DNA of 64,000 nucleotides from Sabethes cyaneus (taxonomy: Eukaryota > Arthropoda > Insecta > Diptera > Culicidae), in assembly GCF_943734655.1 (NCBI RefSeq), contig NC_071354.1:7906001-7970000 (forward strand), written 5' to 3'. This document shows positions 32,170-43,330 of the stretch, piece by piece. Under the pieces are notes generated by a model. It did not search any database, had not been told where the DNA came from, and was given only the letters and a program-made list of their open reading frames with translations. Numbering within the stretch: the stretch's first letter is position 1; the number at the start of each line of letters is the position of its first letter. The translations under genes were made by a program, and so were the position numbers.

Positions 32170-32835
32170 TTAAGCCCAAATTCTAAGGGTAAAATCCCAA
32201 CTTTCAGTAGACAGAGCTGTGCCATCAGGAGATACCTGTAAACTAGATACCTTATTTTCGTGGCCATATAGCAAGCGCACTCATTGACCTTTCAACGTGT
32301 CCCAAACATTCATGGTATAGTCGTTGTAACCAGCAAACAGCAAACGTCCACTGACGAAAAAACCGACTGAATTCACACTGAAACATTGCTGAACACTGCA
32401 ACCTCGTTATCGGCACGTATATCAAACAAACGGCAAGTGCTATCATCTTCACGGGTACTGATGGCAGCACCGCTGGGATGAAATTCAACACTGTTAACAT
32501 CCGATTGCTGTCGCCCGAATGATTAAACTGCATGTCCGGAACGCATATCCCAACTAAATGCCATCTTATCACAGCTGCCGGAAACGAATGTGTTCCCCTT
32601 TTCGTTCGGAGCCAAGTCTATTGAAGTTACGTCCCCTAAATGACCGTGGAAACTTTGTAATAATTGTCCGGACTCGGCATCCCCCAGAGCGCAAGTCGAG
32701 TCACCGCTTCCAGTCAAAATTTGTTGATCTGAGAGGAAAAATGCAACAAGACATGTAGCTGGTGTAAGTTCCAACAGTTTTCATTCGCGAAGAAATATCC
32801 TCCTCCATGGTAATTGGACAGACAGCAGCTTGTGC
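32170..32835 (-). pseudogene. Gbeta5: G-protein beta-5 (WD40) pseudogene, C-terminal two thirds
   Basis: The reverse strand reads ITMEEDISSRMKTVGTYTSY then MSCCIFP, a one-base frameshift, then SDQQILTGSGDSTCALGDAE and LAPNEKGNTFVSGSCDKMAF. After a further frame change and small indels it ends LLYGHENKVSSLQVSPDGTA then LSTESWDFTLRIWA with a TAA stop (complement of 32170-32172). This is the beta-5 subfamily pattern (CCIFPNSDQQILTGSGDSTCALWD; SGSWDFTLRIWA at the C-terminus). The protein normally partners R7-RGS proteins to regulate G-alpha signalling. Key WD tryptophans are mutated (ALWD to ALGD). No intron is seen. The N-terminal third is replaced by unrelated sequence. Confidence 0.88.
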
Positions 32836-32839
32836 AGCC

Positions 32840-33700
32840 GGGGTTGCTGTTACTACCTGTAATTGACAACTTAGAATAAACTTTTTACCGTTGTTTTGAT
32901 CACAAACCTGAATTGTTTTTCGTTGGATGGCTTGCTGGAAAACGGAGACCAAAATACAAATAACTCTTCCTAGGCTGGTTTCAGCATTATTATCATTGGG
33001 CTGGTTTTACCAAGTACAGGCTACCTGTCGGTTCTCATGGAAACCGGTTGCACGTTGTCGATTTGAGTAATTTGAGCCATTTTTCCACCGCTTTTTTGCA
33101 GCCGTTTTACATGACTGATAGTTTTCATCTGTCCGACTGACACAGCCATTCTGGAGCCCCCAGCGTAGCTATTTGTTGATTTGAAGTACCTGTCTGTTGC
33201 TCCTGTAGTTTAGCTGGTGCGAAAATTTGCGCTTATTAACAGTGGTTTATGCGACTGGCTGATAACTTGTCGCTTCATCATCAGCTACATTTCGTTCTCG
33301 CCTTCATAAATTGGGTCCTTCGCTGTTTCAATCCTACCTGGATGGTAGCAATCGTTCCGGATTGTGTCACAGTTCCGCTTACTACGACATTAACCGTGGT
33401 AACGGACACTTTTTGAGTAGCTTGCTGAACCTGAGCCGTAATGACCAACGGTTCCGGTACGAATGATGTTTCCCTCTATGATAACTGGACTTACTGGGTT
33501 GCTGCCAGATTGGTTGCTGTCGAAGGAACTAAATTTGTGATATGCTGATCGGCTAATCGTCGCTGATTACCGTTGCGGAGGCGTATTTGCCACCTCCAGT
33601 TGTGCCTGGATTAATCCTTAGCCTGGGCTATTAACACTGACGGCGGTTAGACTTCGGGTTTCGAAACGCTAATAAAGAACGTTGTAATTTCACTAATTGT
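32840..33700 (-). pseudogene. Fragment of a Q/T/V-rich, coactivator-like host gene (unidentified)
   Basis: Reverse-strand frames give RRLADQHITNLVPSTATNLA, then ITAQVQQATQKVSVTTVNVV followed by VSGTVTQSGTIATIQVG, then YAGGSRMAVSVGQMKTISHV and KRLQKSGGKMAQITQIDNVQ. The last piece before the G-beta-5 fragment is QQAIQRKTIQVCDQNNGKKF. The composition resembles the low-complexity tails of chromatin coactivators such as Domino/p400 or TAF4; I cannot say which. Stops and frame changes show it is not functional. It runs into the G-beta-5 pseudogene without a clear boundary, on the same strand. Confidence 0.45.
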
Positions 33701-33724
33701 TTCATAATCTTATTTTTTCTACTT

Positions 33725-33895
33725 ACCGGTATTTTCTCCGTCGTGTTATCAGATATTTAATATACAAATTTCAAATCTAAAAGTATTTGATTTATTGTTC
33801 GTCCGTCACTGCGCGCTCTGGTAGAATTTGACTGTTATGTAGCTTCGCACAGTTTCCGCATTGTGCTGATTGCGCTGAACGCAGTTGTCAAAATT
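33725..33895 (-). other. Possible captured leader exon with splice donor
   Basis: Read on the minus strand, about 170 bp without start codons in good context ends AAAATACCG followed by GTAAGT (complement of about 33722-33727). This looks like a 5' untranslated exon and the start of an intron preceding the coactivator-like fragment, suggesting that genomic DNA, not only cDNA, was captured. Confidence 0.35.
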
Positions 33896-33958
33896 TCTTT
33901 GGGAATAAGGGGTATTTTTTCTTGACCTGTTTTCTTTTTAGCAGCGTACCCCGCTTAA

Positions 33959-34740
33959 GATACAACTATTGAAGGCTTCTATAAAATTAACGTACTGATG
34001 GACTATAAAAGAAATAGTTACATTTTTTTGAATAACTTTTTTTAACATATATGTGCGAACAGGACTCAATTTATTCTTCTAATATGAACTCTCCATTCAG
34101 GTTTCGCAGAATATGCTACACACCACTGAAGGCTCCTTGAGTAAAGTCCTGCCTAAAAGATTTTTGCAACCGCAAATAGCAGTCGCATAAACTCCTGAGG
34201 GGCTACGGGGTGCTACCAGAGACCAATGGCAATGTTTCCACTTGATATTCGTGCTGAACTCAATCGATAAACATACTCATACCGAGGTTCCATGGCTGGT
34301 TTTAAGGTTCTTCCGTATAACCTATACTGCCGCTTACTCAAAAGCTCCCTAAAGGATACAGTTTATGCCACTTGCCGATTAAATTTTGCATCTAAGGTAA
34401 TGTTGAATGATTGGAAAAATATACAAAATGTCAAGATCCGTCAAAAAAGTTCTTCCAAGGCGTGTTGCTACAAGACGTCAGCAAAAAGTCCTGATTTTTT
34501 CAGCTAGATCAGACGAATTTAGATCGTGAATATGCGCGACATTAATCGATAACACATCAGCGACTTCAGAAGCGTGTCCGATCGCTGCAATTGGAAATCA
34601 TCTTGAAAATCCGTGAATCGATTAATAAGCTCGAAAATTTTCTTATTTTATTTGCTGAGTTTATTTCTTTTATTTGATGAATTGATTGAAGCGAATTATA
34701 TTGATAGCTTGAAATAAAAAGGTTGGAACAAAAATTTATT
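33959..34740. other. Interior of the outer element
   Basis: AT-rich. A 71-codon forward frame at 34292-34507 (MAGFKVLPYNLYCRLLKSSL...) has a protein-like look, but I recognise no domain. It might be a remnant of an accessory transposon protein. Confidence 0.3.
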
Positions 34741-35059
34741 TTTTGTTGTTATGCAGTGGGGGGAGGGGGGCGTGACGTGACGTACTTTCCCAGGGGGGGG
34801 CCAAGAATGTGTGACAAAATGTGACAAGGGGGGGGAGGGGAGGTCGATTTTGGTCAAAATTTGCGTGACGTACTAAATGGATGTCGCCTTACTGAGATTC
34901 AGTACTGAGATTCTGTTTTGGCGCCAGCTAAAGTTGGCGCCCTTGGCGGTGGCCAGTCCTGCCAACTGCACGCTACGAAACTGTATGAAGCTAATGATAT
35001 CGATATCGTTCCAAAAGAGTTGAGCCCTACAAATTATTCGGAGTTTCGTCCCATCGAAA

Positions 35060-35960
35060 GATCAAATATGAGGTAATAGATGGCACATTTGACAGTGTAC
35101 CAGGTTTGTTTTTTCAACTATTTACAATTCACGGTAGCTGTGCACCGTGCAATTAACATACTTTTTCTATGGTTTATGCACTTATGACATCCAAGACAAA
35201 GGTACTGTATCGTAAAGTATTTGCTACGATTGTAGAAGTAGCTGAAAATACTGGCATCGATTTGAATTCTGACATAATATTATCGGATTACGAAAAGGCA
35301 ATCATCAATTCAGTAGCAGCAAAGTTTACTGCTGCCAAAATGCGCTGGGTCGACCCTCTAATAGGTTCCAACAAGATTTAGCGAACATGTGCGGAATCCG
35401 GAGTTTCAAAAATCAGTCTTATTTGCAGATAGCAGAAACTGATCAAATACCAAAACAAAACCAAACGAATTTGCACACTTGCGTACGTATCATGGATCTC
35501 TTACCTTCAGAGTGTTCTTTATAGAACACAACCAGCGGAAAGCAATAACGATTTTAATTTCACTACTTTTGACGTAATGCGATGTAGAACGATAAATCAC
35601 TCTTTTGCCTCTGGTCCAATCATGAAAGCAATATGAATTTCAGTACCGGAGGGGCGACTGATAATCGCAAACTTTTCGAATTACTTTTTTACGTTGATAG
35701 CAAGAATAGCAACAAAAAAATGACACCCGTTCGCCTACCGTCATGGTTTACTTGGATCTTGATTTTCCTGAAAGAAATCAACGGCTTCCAAAGCACTTGG
35801 AGCGGGTGGTTGTTGTTTACAACCGTTTTTCAACTTAGAACAAAGCCATTCATTCAAAATGAAGAGAACTGAAGGGATCATTAATTAGCTGCTAGATAGT
35901 ACACTGGCAATTAGCAAGATGACTGCAAAGAAATATCAAAAGCAATTGTCATGATAATTG
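35060..35960 (+). mobile_element. MULE (Mutator-like) transposase remnant
   Basis: Forward frames give VIDGTFDSVPGLFFQLFTIH, then after a stop MVYALMTSKTKVLYRKVFA and DIILSDYEKAIINSVAAKF. These are the DGTF...Q.YTIH, ...PMVYALM and ..ILTDFE.AAI blocks of MULE transposases, including the two catalytic acidic motifs (DGTF and SDYE). The conserved Q-G-C-x-FHF block is missing. Downstream ALGAGG and AISKMTAKKYQ pieces may be C-terminal remains. It lies just outside the outer element (right TTA at 34889-34891). Confidence 0.7.
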
Positions 35961-37340
35961 ACAAGCTTATCGCAGTTTTGCTGTACGTTTTTTTTCTATA
36001 AAGACTAATGGTGGAGTGCGTTCAACAGAATGGATATTCTGTTTTCATTCTTCAAAGAAAATGAATGATTGATTCGTTCAACCAGTAAATTGCTATCCTC
36101 TTGGAAGGCTCTTTGAAAAAGTATCATAACAAGCAGTAATTGTTATTTCCAAAGAAATCGAACATGCGTTCGAATAATGCATGGAATCTTTTTGTTGCTT
36201 CTCACATTCTGTGGTGAAATTGTTCACTTTATTCGATGGTACTTACGAATCACCTGAAGAGCACAGCCCGACCTAACTTCCATCACAAACTTAATTCCCC
36301 AACAGTCAGTCAAAGTAGGGCACCTCTTATTCCAGTTGCGCCACTATACTAAATCAAACTAAATAGAATAACGAGATAATGATCGGGCGCTCTTTTGAAA
36401 GATAAAAGAAACTGCACCAAAGTCGATAGACGGGACGAGACGGGTGCTTCGAGCTTCGATACGAGCATCCATCCATCCGCCCACTTACTTACAGTGTGCT
36501 GCAAGTGCACGTTTGCTGCATGCAGTTTCCATCGTTATCATGGCAGACCACGCGATAGCTGGAAGATGTTCGACTTCCTTCCGCCTACTGCTGCTTTTCC
36601 GATCCGGGGGCCGGCGAAAAGAAGTCAGTTTTTGCTTGTTATAAAACAAAAAAAATCTTATCTTCATCGAACGGTACCGTTTTGTGAGCTCAACATTAAT
36701 GTTCGGAGCAATGCATGTGTGCCTGTGTGCCTGTGTGTGTGTTTCTGTTTGTGTACTTGTTCACTATAAACTGTCGCAGTGAACACGGTTTTTGTACACC
36801 GAAAAGGTTGGTTGGTAGATGGTACAACATCGCATACAAAGCTAGACCATCCTAGACCAGGTCTATCAGAATGTAAACTATTCAGACTGCCCCCGGGGCA
36901 AACAAAAGCAATAGAGTGTAGAACAACTTGCGAGGGAAAGAATCGAGTGCAGCCCGCAGCGAGTAGCGAGCAGCGGAAACTTTTTGCTGCTGGAATTCCG
37001 GACGAACCATCAGAGGCCCCTGCCCTGGTTCCTCTGCCGAGCCGACTTCGATGAGGGACTGTGCTGTTTGCTGTATTATGCATTGAGCACAGGACGTAGG
37101 TACGTACTCGCTCGGTGACGGAGTAACATGCAGGCTTTAATGATGTCTATTCGGACATTCTATAGGAACAAAGAAACGAATGAACTTTAGACTGGGCCTG
37201 GTCTGGCGAAACTGGTTCAAGCTTGGAGCCCCTGGAATGACCTAAATTCTTAAAATAGACTTCTGGACAAATAAAATAGTAAATGTGTATTTTCATTCTT
37301 AATGAAAAAATTAAAAATAGAAAACTTACAATCTAGAAAA
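35961..37340. other. Low-repeat intergenic DNA
   Basis: No exon recognised. The segment 36400-37080 is GC-richer with a GTGT/TGCC simple stretch (36715-36750) and could hold promoter or leader sequence, but no splice donor or convincing core promoter was found. Forward and reverse open frames here do not resemble known families. Confidence 0.35.
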
Positions 37341-37349
37341 TACCTGCCG

Positions 37350-37810
37350 TATTACTGTATCTTGATGCCATCCAGTAGCAGCACGAAACTCAGTGTTGTG
37401 AGATTGCTCATCCAACTAGCCTGTGTCAAGAGTAAGAATTATCCGGAAGCGGCCGAAGTGATTCTGGCCAAGAAGTTACCCCGTAATCTGGAGACGTTGA
37501 TGCTGAACGGTGGAATCCCAATCCGAAAGTGGTATTCTAACTCGAAAGAAGTACTTAACGGAATTTCTGAAGCAGATCGAGAAACTCTGGTATCTATTCT
37601 GGACTCCAGTGCTAATGAAGTGATGAAGGCCTTGGGACTCCGGTGGGATCCGAAGAAAGACCTGTACCTGTTTCACCACAAATTACCTAATTCGACAAAG
37701 GACGAAGACAAGGTGACGAAGAGGAATGTCCTGTCCCAGATCGGAAAGTCGTTTGACCCCCTGGAACTCGTGGCACCGGTGATCTTCGAAGCGATTATGG
37801 TTTACGTTTG
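37350..37810 (+). mobile_element. BEL/Pao RT fragment
   Basis: One open frame contains NGGIPIRKWYSNSKEVLNGI, ALGLRWDPKKDLYLFHHKLP and TKRNVLSQIGKSFDPLELVA then PVIFEA. This is the characteristic BEL/Pao region between RT and RNase H (usual LGLxWDPxxDxFxF and TKRxVLSxIAxLFDPLGLxAP). No LTRs, integrase or gag are nearby. Confidence 0.85.
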
Positions 37811-37919
37811 CACTGAAAAAATGGACTTTTTTCGGATAGTGATAAAAAAAACTAAGGCAGCTAAATGAGTTTGATAAATTTCCCATGAAATTAATTATAT
37901 TAGCGTACTTGCAAAAAAT

Positions 37920-38790
37920 TCTACGCCCTTACGAGCGACCTTCCGGCAGTTAACCAGAACATTCGCCATGGCGGACGACAACATGCGTGTAGACATGTTT
38001 TTGAGTTCTTTCTTCGCTTTATTTATCAATTCCTCCTCAGTTTTCACGACAAAATTGTTGGAGCAGATCTTACGCTTCAGGTTTGCTCAGAAATTCTCGA
38101 TGGGACGTAGATGGAGGACATTAGGTGAGTTCACCGACTTGGGTACTACATCGATATTCAACCGCCATCTGCTCCAACCGACGCCAGATTCGGGCAGAAC
38201 ACCGCGTCTTCATCTTCGTTCTTCCAGCGGGTACTTTGTACTATAAATTTCCCCGTTCACGGCCACTCCGGAGCGAAAAAAGAGCGGTTTTGATGTCCTC
38301 TTCTCGCTGATTGTTAGCCACAGCAGCACCTTCTTGGGAAACTTGGTGTGTGAAATGAACCTCGGAGCTCACTTTCTTCGTGGGGTAGTAAGCCCTGCTA
38401 GTCGTTGCCATCCAGGGTGAGATTGAGGTCGTCGTCCATCACCACCGCCACGACGCGATTCGCCCAGAAAATCGTTTTGACCAAGCACACGCAGCGACGA
38501 TGTAGCCACTTTTCCCTCGGTTTTCCTGTTCAGCATCCTTTGAAGCTTCTTGTTGCTCAGGAACCGTCCGGAACCGAGCTTTCTTTCGATGCACTGATTG
38601 TTGTCCAATAGTGCCAAGATGTTGTAGATACCGGAACGGGCGTATACGGCGTCCACAAAGTACCGCACGATGTCCGTTTTCAACGCGGTGGAGTAGCTGA
38701 ACGGAGTAGCTTCACTCTTTTCGCCATCACGGTTAGAGTTCGACTGGGTAGTTTCGTCAGTGCGTATGAAGGTAAACCTACAAGCGATAA
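37920..38790 (-). mobile_element. Tc1/mariner transposase remnant
   Basis: The reverse strand encodes IVRYFVDAVYARSGIYNILA followed by LLDNNQCIERKLGSGR (helix-turn-helix and GSGR linker), KKLQRMLNRKTEGKVATSSL, and further downstream VVPKSVNSPNVLHLRPIENF, the C-terminal catalytic block (usual PxxNSPDLNPIENxW). The catalytic core between is degraded. It belongs to a different subfamily from the ITmD37E-like copies. Confidence 0.75.
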
Positions 38791-39455
38791 TTGGCGGTTA
38801 TTGGGCATACTCTTTTGACATTCATTGGAATGGATAAGAAATTTAATGGATTATGACTTCGTAGTTTTTGCAAACTTCGGGGAGAACGTCCAAAAACGCC
38901 ACGGAAAGTTTCTTATCAAACCAAAACGCTGCAGCGCGCTGTTCGAGAGCGAACTTGGCTACGGCTCGGCCAATATGAAGTTAATGTCTGCCTCTGAGTG
39001 CACTCGAGCGTTTTTTTTATACCGAAGACAACTCAGGGAGTGGGGCCCCCCCTACTGGGGCGTGAGGATCCAGACCCACTAAAACCCTACTCGAGTCTCT
39101 GTGTGGCTGGTGACAAATACCAGGCAACAATATGTGCATCAACAAAGGGGTGCGTACTGTATGCACGTTGCATAACAGCAACTCCGATACGAAGATCTGC
39201 CAATTATAGCATGCGCTGTAAAATACACGGATCAAAGCATGCAGAGAAATCTCCTCGTAGAATAGTCCTCTTTCTCTACTGGGCCACCAACGAGGTAAGA
39301 CGTGAATTGATAGACTCTCTGCGCTACCTGGCAAGGCCACACAGTCTCCAGCCTCAATCCCCCCTGGCACCAACTAATCAATATTACTTCAGGGAGGGGC
39401 TATTGTGCTTAACGCACACTCTTAGAAAACTACTGGACTATGGTAGTTAGGCTGT
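38791..39455. other. Intergenic DNA
   Basis: No exon recognised. Includes a short GGGGCCCCCC stretch near 39043. The end may include the 3' tail of the neighbouring LINE. Confidence 0.35.
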
Positions 39456-39459
39456 TTAT

Positions 39460-42400
39460 TCGCCGTTGATCGGCTTTCCAGCGGTTTTGTAGCTCAAGTA
39501 CAATCTGGGTAGCAGCCGCGTTGACCGCTCCCCAGACGTCCTGTCTACAGATACTGTCTAAAACAACCATGCCCTGACAGAATTTGTATCAGGAAGTTGA
39601 CTTCGCCGTGGCGCCTGTTGACCCACCGATAGTTCCGGGATAAGTCGATGTGTCCACCGGCCTTTTGTGGAATTAGACCATGCCCGCTGCCATGTGATCA
39701 TCGAGGCCGATCTTGTGGTACTCCGTATGCCTCTAGTTCCACGTTGGTGGAAGCACTCTACGTCTTCGCTGATGATGATGCCAATAGGCATCATACCTGC
39801 TAAGACGCAGATTGCGTCATGTGAAACTGTGCGAAACGCACTCGCCACCACGTTCACCACGATAACCTCCGTTTTATGATGCGATAGCTCCAGTTTCCTG
39901 GATCGCATACAATCTTCAACAATGCTTATAGAGTGGGCAGCCGTCAACTCTACCTCTCTGATAGATTTACCATAGACTTCCAAGGTGATGTCATCCGCAA
40001 AGCCGACAATCACCACCCTGTAGGGAACGAGCCGAGTTAGATGAATCAGCGTAAAACAAATTAATGAAACTGGATTATTTACTTGAGTGTAACTGAAACC
40101 CCTTGCATAGGAAGAATACCGTCGTACGAACGATAAGAGACAAGGAGAGAAATGAATCGTTCAATATGAGACTTACGCATACTGTGGCATGATGATATAG
40201 CATGCTCTAAACAAGGGTCAGTTTTTGGACGAACGTAGACTTCGACGGACGTTGTTCCGTGTTCCGGAGGACTCGGTTGAAAATAACCGACGGACACGAC
40301 ACACCCCTCCCGGGAACTTTAGCTCCAACACCTCGTCATACATGACGTTCCACAACACCGGGCCCAGTATGGAACCTTGCGGAACCCCTGCGGTGATTGG
40401 AACGCACTTCTGACCCTCCTCTGTGTTGTAGCATAGCACACGATTCTGGAAATAATTTTCCAGGATCCTGTACAGCGACACCGGCACTAGGACGTTCCGA
40501 AGCGAGTGGGCTATGGAATCCCAGCTAGTGCTATTAAACGCATTTCTCACGTCGAGCGTGACAACTGCGCAATAGCGAATACCGGTCCTCTTGCGCTGAA
40601 TCGCCACCTCGGCTGTCTTAGTGACAGACAAGATGGCATCCACCGTAGATTTGCCTTTTCGGAAGCCGAATTGGTTCCTTGACAGACCGTTTGTACCCTC
40701 AATGTACTGTACGAGTCTGTTAAGGATAACCCTTTCCAGTACCTTGCCGGCAGTATCGAGCAGACAGATCGGCCTATATGACGAGGGGACACCCGGAGGT
40801 TTTCCCGGCTTCGGTAATAGGACCAGATTCTGTCGCTTCCATCTGTCCGGGAAGCTGCCAGCTTCCAGGCATCTACTCATTACTGCCCCGAATAATTCGC
40901 GAGCCTCCAGAATAGCAGCTTTAATGGCCATATTCGGGATTCCGTCTGGTCCCGGTGCCTTGCTCACCTTTAGGGATTTAGCGATCTCAATGAGTTCCTC
41001 GTTCGTAACCGTTACTTCCTCCCCGACCTCTAAACCGCCGTCGCCCACGTTACTTTGGATGTACGGCACGGAGGCCGACTAGTGCTACTAGTGCAACTAG
41101 TGCTACTCGACATTCTGCTCTGCCCTCGTCCGAACGAGCTCTTTGCATAATTCTCCTTGCACGAAAGCAGGCCCCGCGGAGGTCCGCAATTTCTTCTGTC
41201 CACCAGTAAACCGGTGACCTACCATACCTAGGTCGGCTTTTCCTAGGCATGGTGGCGTCACACGCTCGCGACAGCACCTCAACCAAATCACCTCAATCGC
41301 GATCACCGCACTCTCTTCGGATCGCTTCCACAAATACTTCAGGATCGAAGTATGATGTGTTCCATCCACGGGTGGTTGGATTGGCTCTACCCGCCGCCTG
41401 CCGCCTCGTTATCTGATCAACACCATAGCGGACCGCCTGATGGTCACTGTGAGTGTAGCCAGTGGACCCTCCAGTCTCCTATCAGACCAGGACTGCCGAA
41501 TGTCACGTCGATAATAAACTCTGCACCATTCCTACTGAAGGTACTTGTGGTGCCGACGTTGGCCAGGCCTACGTTGAGCTTTGCCAGAGCCTCAAGCAGA
41601 ATCCGACCCCTATGGTTCGTGCGACGACTATAGCCACATAGTCCATATAGCCGCCATCCCGGACCTATCCAAGACCCAGTTACCGTTTCCGGCAGGGATG
41701 CGGTATGGGTCCGAGATGATGGCAATGTCCGTCAACGACTCAGTAACTGCTTGGTATAACAGCTGCTGGGCCGCATGGCAGTGGTTCAAGTTTACCTGCG
41801 TTACCTCCACTACGCCCGTGTTTTAGTCGCCGGCGTGCCTGCCGGGAACTTTGAGCCTCCTGTTGTGTGCTTAGCGTCCCGTTGGCTGTACATATCAGGC
41901 ACTTGGGCGGCGCAGAATAGTCCCTCGCTATATGGCCCGCACTGCCACATCTTCTACACAGGTGGCTTCTGTCAGGCCCCTTACAGCTCCAGGACTTGTG
42001 CCCTCGCTCAGAGCACCGAAAGCATCGGAAGCCTCCGGCTGCTGGAACACGCTCAGTGGGCATACGGAGCATCCCACCTTCAGCTTGGCCGCCTTCAGGG
42101 CTGTATTTCCGTCTACCAGTGGAAGTCTTATTGTAGCTACCTGGGTTCCCGCGGGTCTCTTGCGCAGACGAACTGCTTCGGTAGTCACCACCACGTTACA
42201 TTGCTCCTTGAGAGCACGTGTCAGTTCGACCGCTTCAGTGATCTCGTCCAGGTTTTTAAGCTGGAGAGTCATCTCAGGCGTCAGTGCGCGGATCTATATG
42301 CCATCACCAAGGACCTTTTCTGCCAGCACTTTGTAGGCAGAATCCTTCTCAATGGCATCCTTTTTGAGCTTAAGAATCATGTCGCCCGTGCGGGAGCGGC

Positions 42401-43330
42401 GGATACTCCGCACATCCGCGCCAAGACCCTTCAGCTGCTCGTCCCCTCTCATGGCCTTCAAAACTTCTGCATAACTCAGCCCCTCAGTTTTGAGGATAAG
42501 GGCATCGCCTTTGCTCCTCTTTTTTCTGGCCACTTTCGGTGGAGTTCGATCCTCCTCTTTTTTTCTTCCTGGCCTTCTTCTTTTTCACTGTTTCCCACTG
42601 ATTGTCGGGCGCTAACTGCGTCTTATTACCCTCGGTGGGTTTCTTAGTTTGCTTACGACCCTCAGCAATCAAGCGCTTCTTCGGGCTCGTGGGGGTTTGT
42701 TCCTCTGGGGACTGCCTTGCACGTTTAGTGGATATCTTGTTGTCCGCTGACTGCTCCGTAGTCGCAAGGGCTACGGTGTGGTCAGTCGTTGACAGGCAGG
42801 CATCCGTTTGTACAGACCTCGAAACAAACGCCTTCTCTACCACTTTTACTCGCGCTTCGAGTTCACTGTGTTCCTTCATCGCAGCACGCATGGTGCCCCG
42901 AAGCATGAGCAGACTTTGTTTCAGGTCCTTCGCTAGGGTGCTGCGGCCTGCCACGAACTCGATAATGGCATCGAGCTGATGAGACGCCGCTACCACTCTT
43001 GGTAGCATGTCTCTCTTTCCTTCCACTGCTTTTATTAGCGACGGACCATTCATCGCTGCGTCCGGCGTAGATGCAGTTGGAGCGACAGGTGTGTCGCTTC
43101 CTTTTCCCCTTACGCTGGCACTTCTGCTCGTATCCATCGGCGGAGATCGCTGGATACCACCTCTTGCGAACAGATTATCTAATCCGTCCGCGCTCACTGA
43201 AGTAAAGTTTTTTTGATTTTGATTGTTCATATAGAATCCCACGAGTTGAGGAGAAAGAAGAGTCCGCCGCATCAGAGCCTCTCATGATGCGGTAAGGGCT
43301 GATTACTGTGGAGGGCGCTCTGGTACTCCA
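39460..43330 (-). mobile_element. R1-clade LINE, both ORFs, decayed
   Basis: The reverse strand carries, in order, an ORF1 of about 260 codons with a basic/nuclear-type tail (KKKKARKKKRGG), a linker domain (RSIRRSRTGDMILKLKKDA; VRLRKRPAGTQVATIRLP), CCHC knuckles (CFRCSERGHKSWSC; CRRCGSAGHIARDY), an endonuclease (QVNLNHCHAAQQLLYQAV; EFIIDVTFGSPG), and RT (KAPGPDGIPNMAIKAAI; KGKSTVDAILSV; TLDVRNAFNSTSW; VPQGSILGPVLWNVMYD; then IVGFADDITLEVYGKS). RT is split before the FADD motif by a roughly 270-bp insert (about 40023-40296). ORF2 is frameshifted. The C-terminal TGRWTHRLIP/HGEVNF type end is visible. Members of this clade without rDNA targeting exist in mosquitoes. Confidence 0.85.
40023..40296. 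other. Insert splitting the R1-clade RT
   Basis: On the element strand the RT frame breaks just after VLELKFPGGV and resumes at VIVGFADDI about 270 bp later, where only a few codons are expected. The intervening DNA has no resemblance to RT and no obvious inverted ends. It is probably a small insertion. Confidence 0.5.

Larger units (their letters stand above)
28253..33955. mobile_element. Inner 5.7-kb TIR element carrying host-gene fragments
   Basis: Both ends carry AGCGGGGTACGCTGCT (perfect over 16 bp, 21 of 22 over 22 bp) in inverted orientation, flanked by TAA at 28250-28252 and 33956-33958. It contains, from left to right, a hyd/UBR5 fragment (plus strand), a small MITE, an RTE fragment (minus), AT-rich filler, a G-beta-5 fragment (minus) and a coactivator-like fragment with a possible leader exon (minus). 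No transposase was recognised. The structure resembles non-autonomous Pack-type elements that pick up host sequence. The alternative is that two unrelated copies of a short TIR repeat happen to flank a pseudogene-rich patch; the matching TAA duplications argue against that. Confidence 0.6.
28084..34888. mobile_element. Outer MITE-like element with 26-bp inverted ends and TTA duplications
   Basis: The left end GGGGCCATCC-ATAAAGTACGTCACGC (28084-28109) and the inverted right end (34863-34888) agree at 22 of 26 positions, and each is flanked by TTA (28081-28083 and 34889-34891). Inside both ends are G-rich blocks (GGGGAGGGGGG) alternating with GTGACA-type blocks, running in the same direction, as in a single MITE read through. 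Without the 5.7-kb insert at 28253-33955 the element would be about 1.1 kb. Three-base TWA duplications with G-rich termini point to the PIF/Harbinger superfamily; this is inference, as no transposase was found. Confidence 0.65.

Noticed and set aside
32170..32835. WD40 protein as a functional G-beta-5 gene
   Set aside because: Frameshifts, mutated WD residues and loss of the N-terminal third.
36395..37090. Possible promoter with TATAAA at 36765 and an initiator-like CAGTG
   Set aside because: Spacing between the two (about 10 bp) is too short for a standard core promoter and no transcript structure follows.
41775..42647. 290-codon forward open frame
   Set aside because: Antisense to the R1-clade ORF1 knuckle and linker region on the minus strand.
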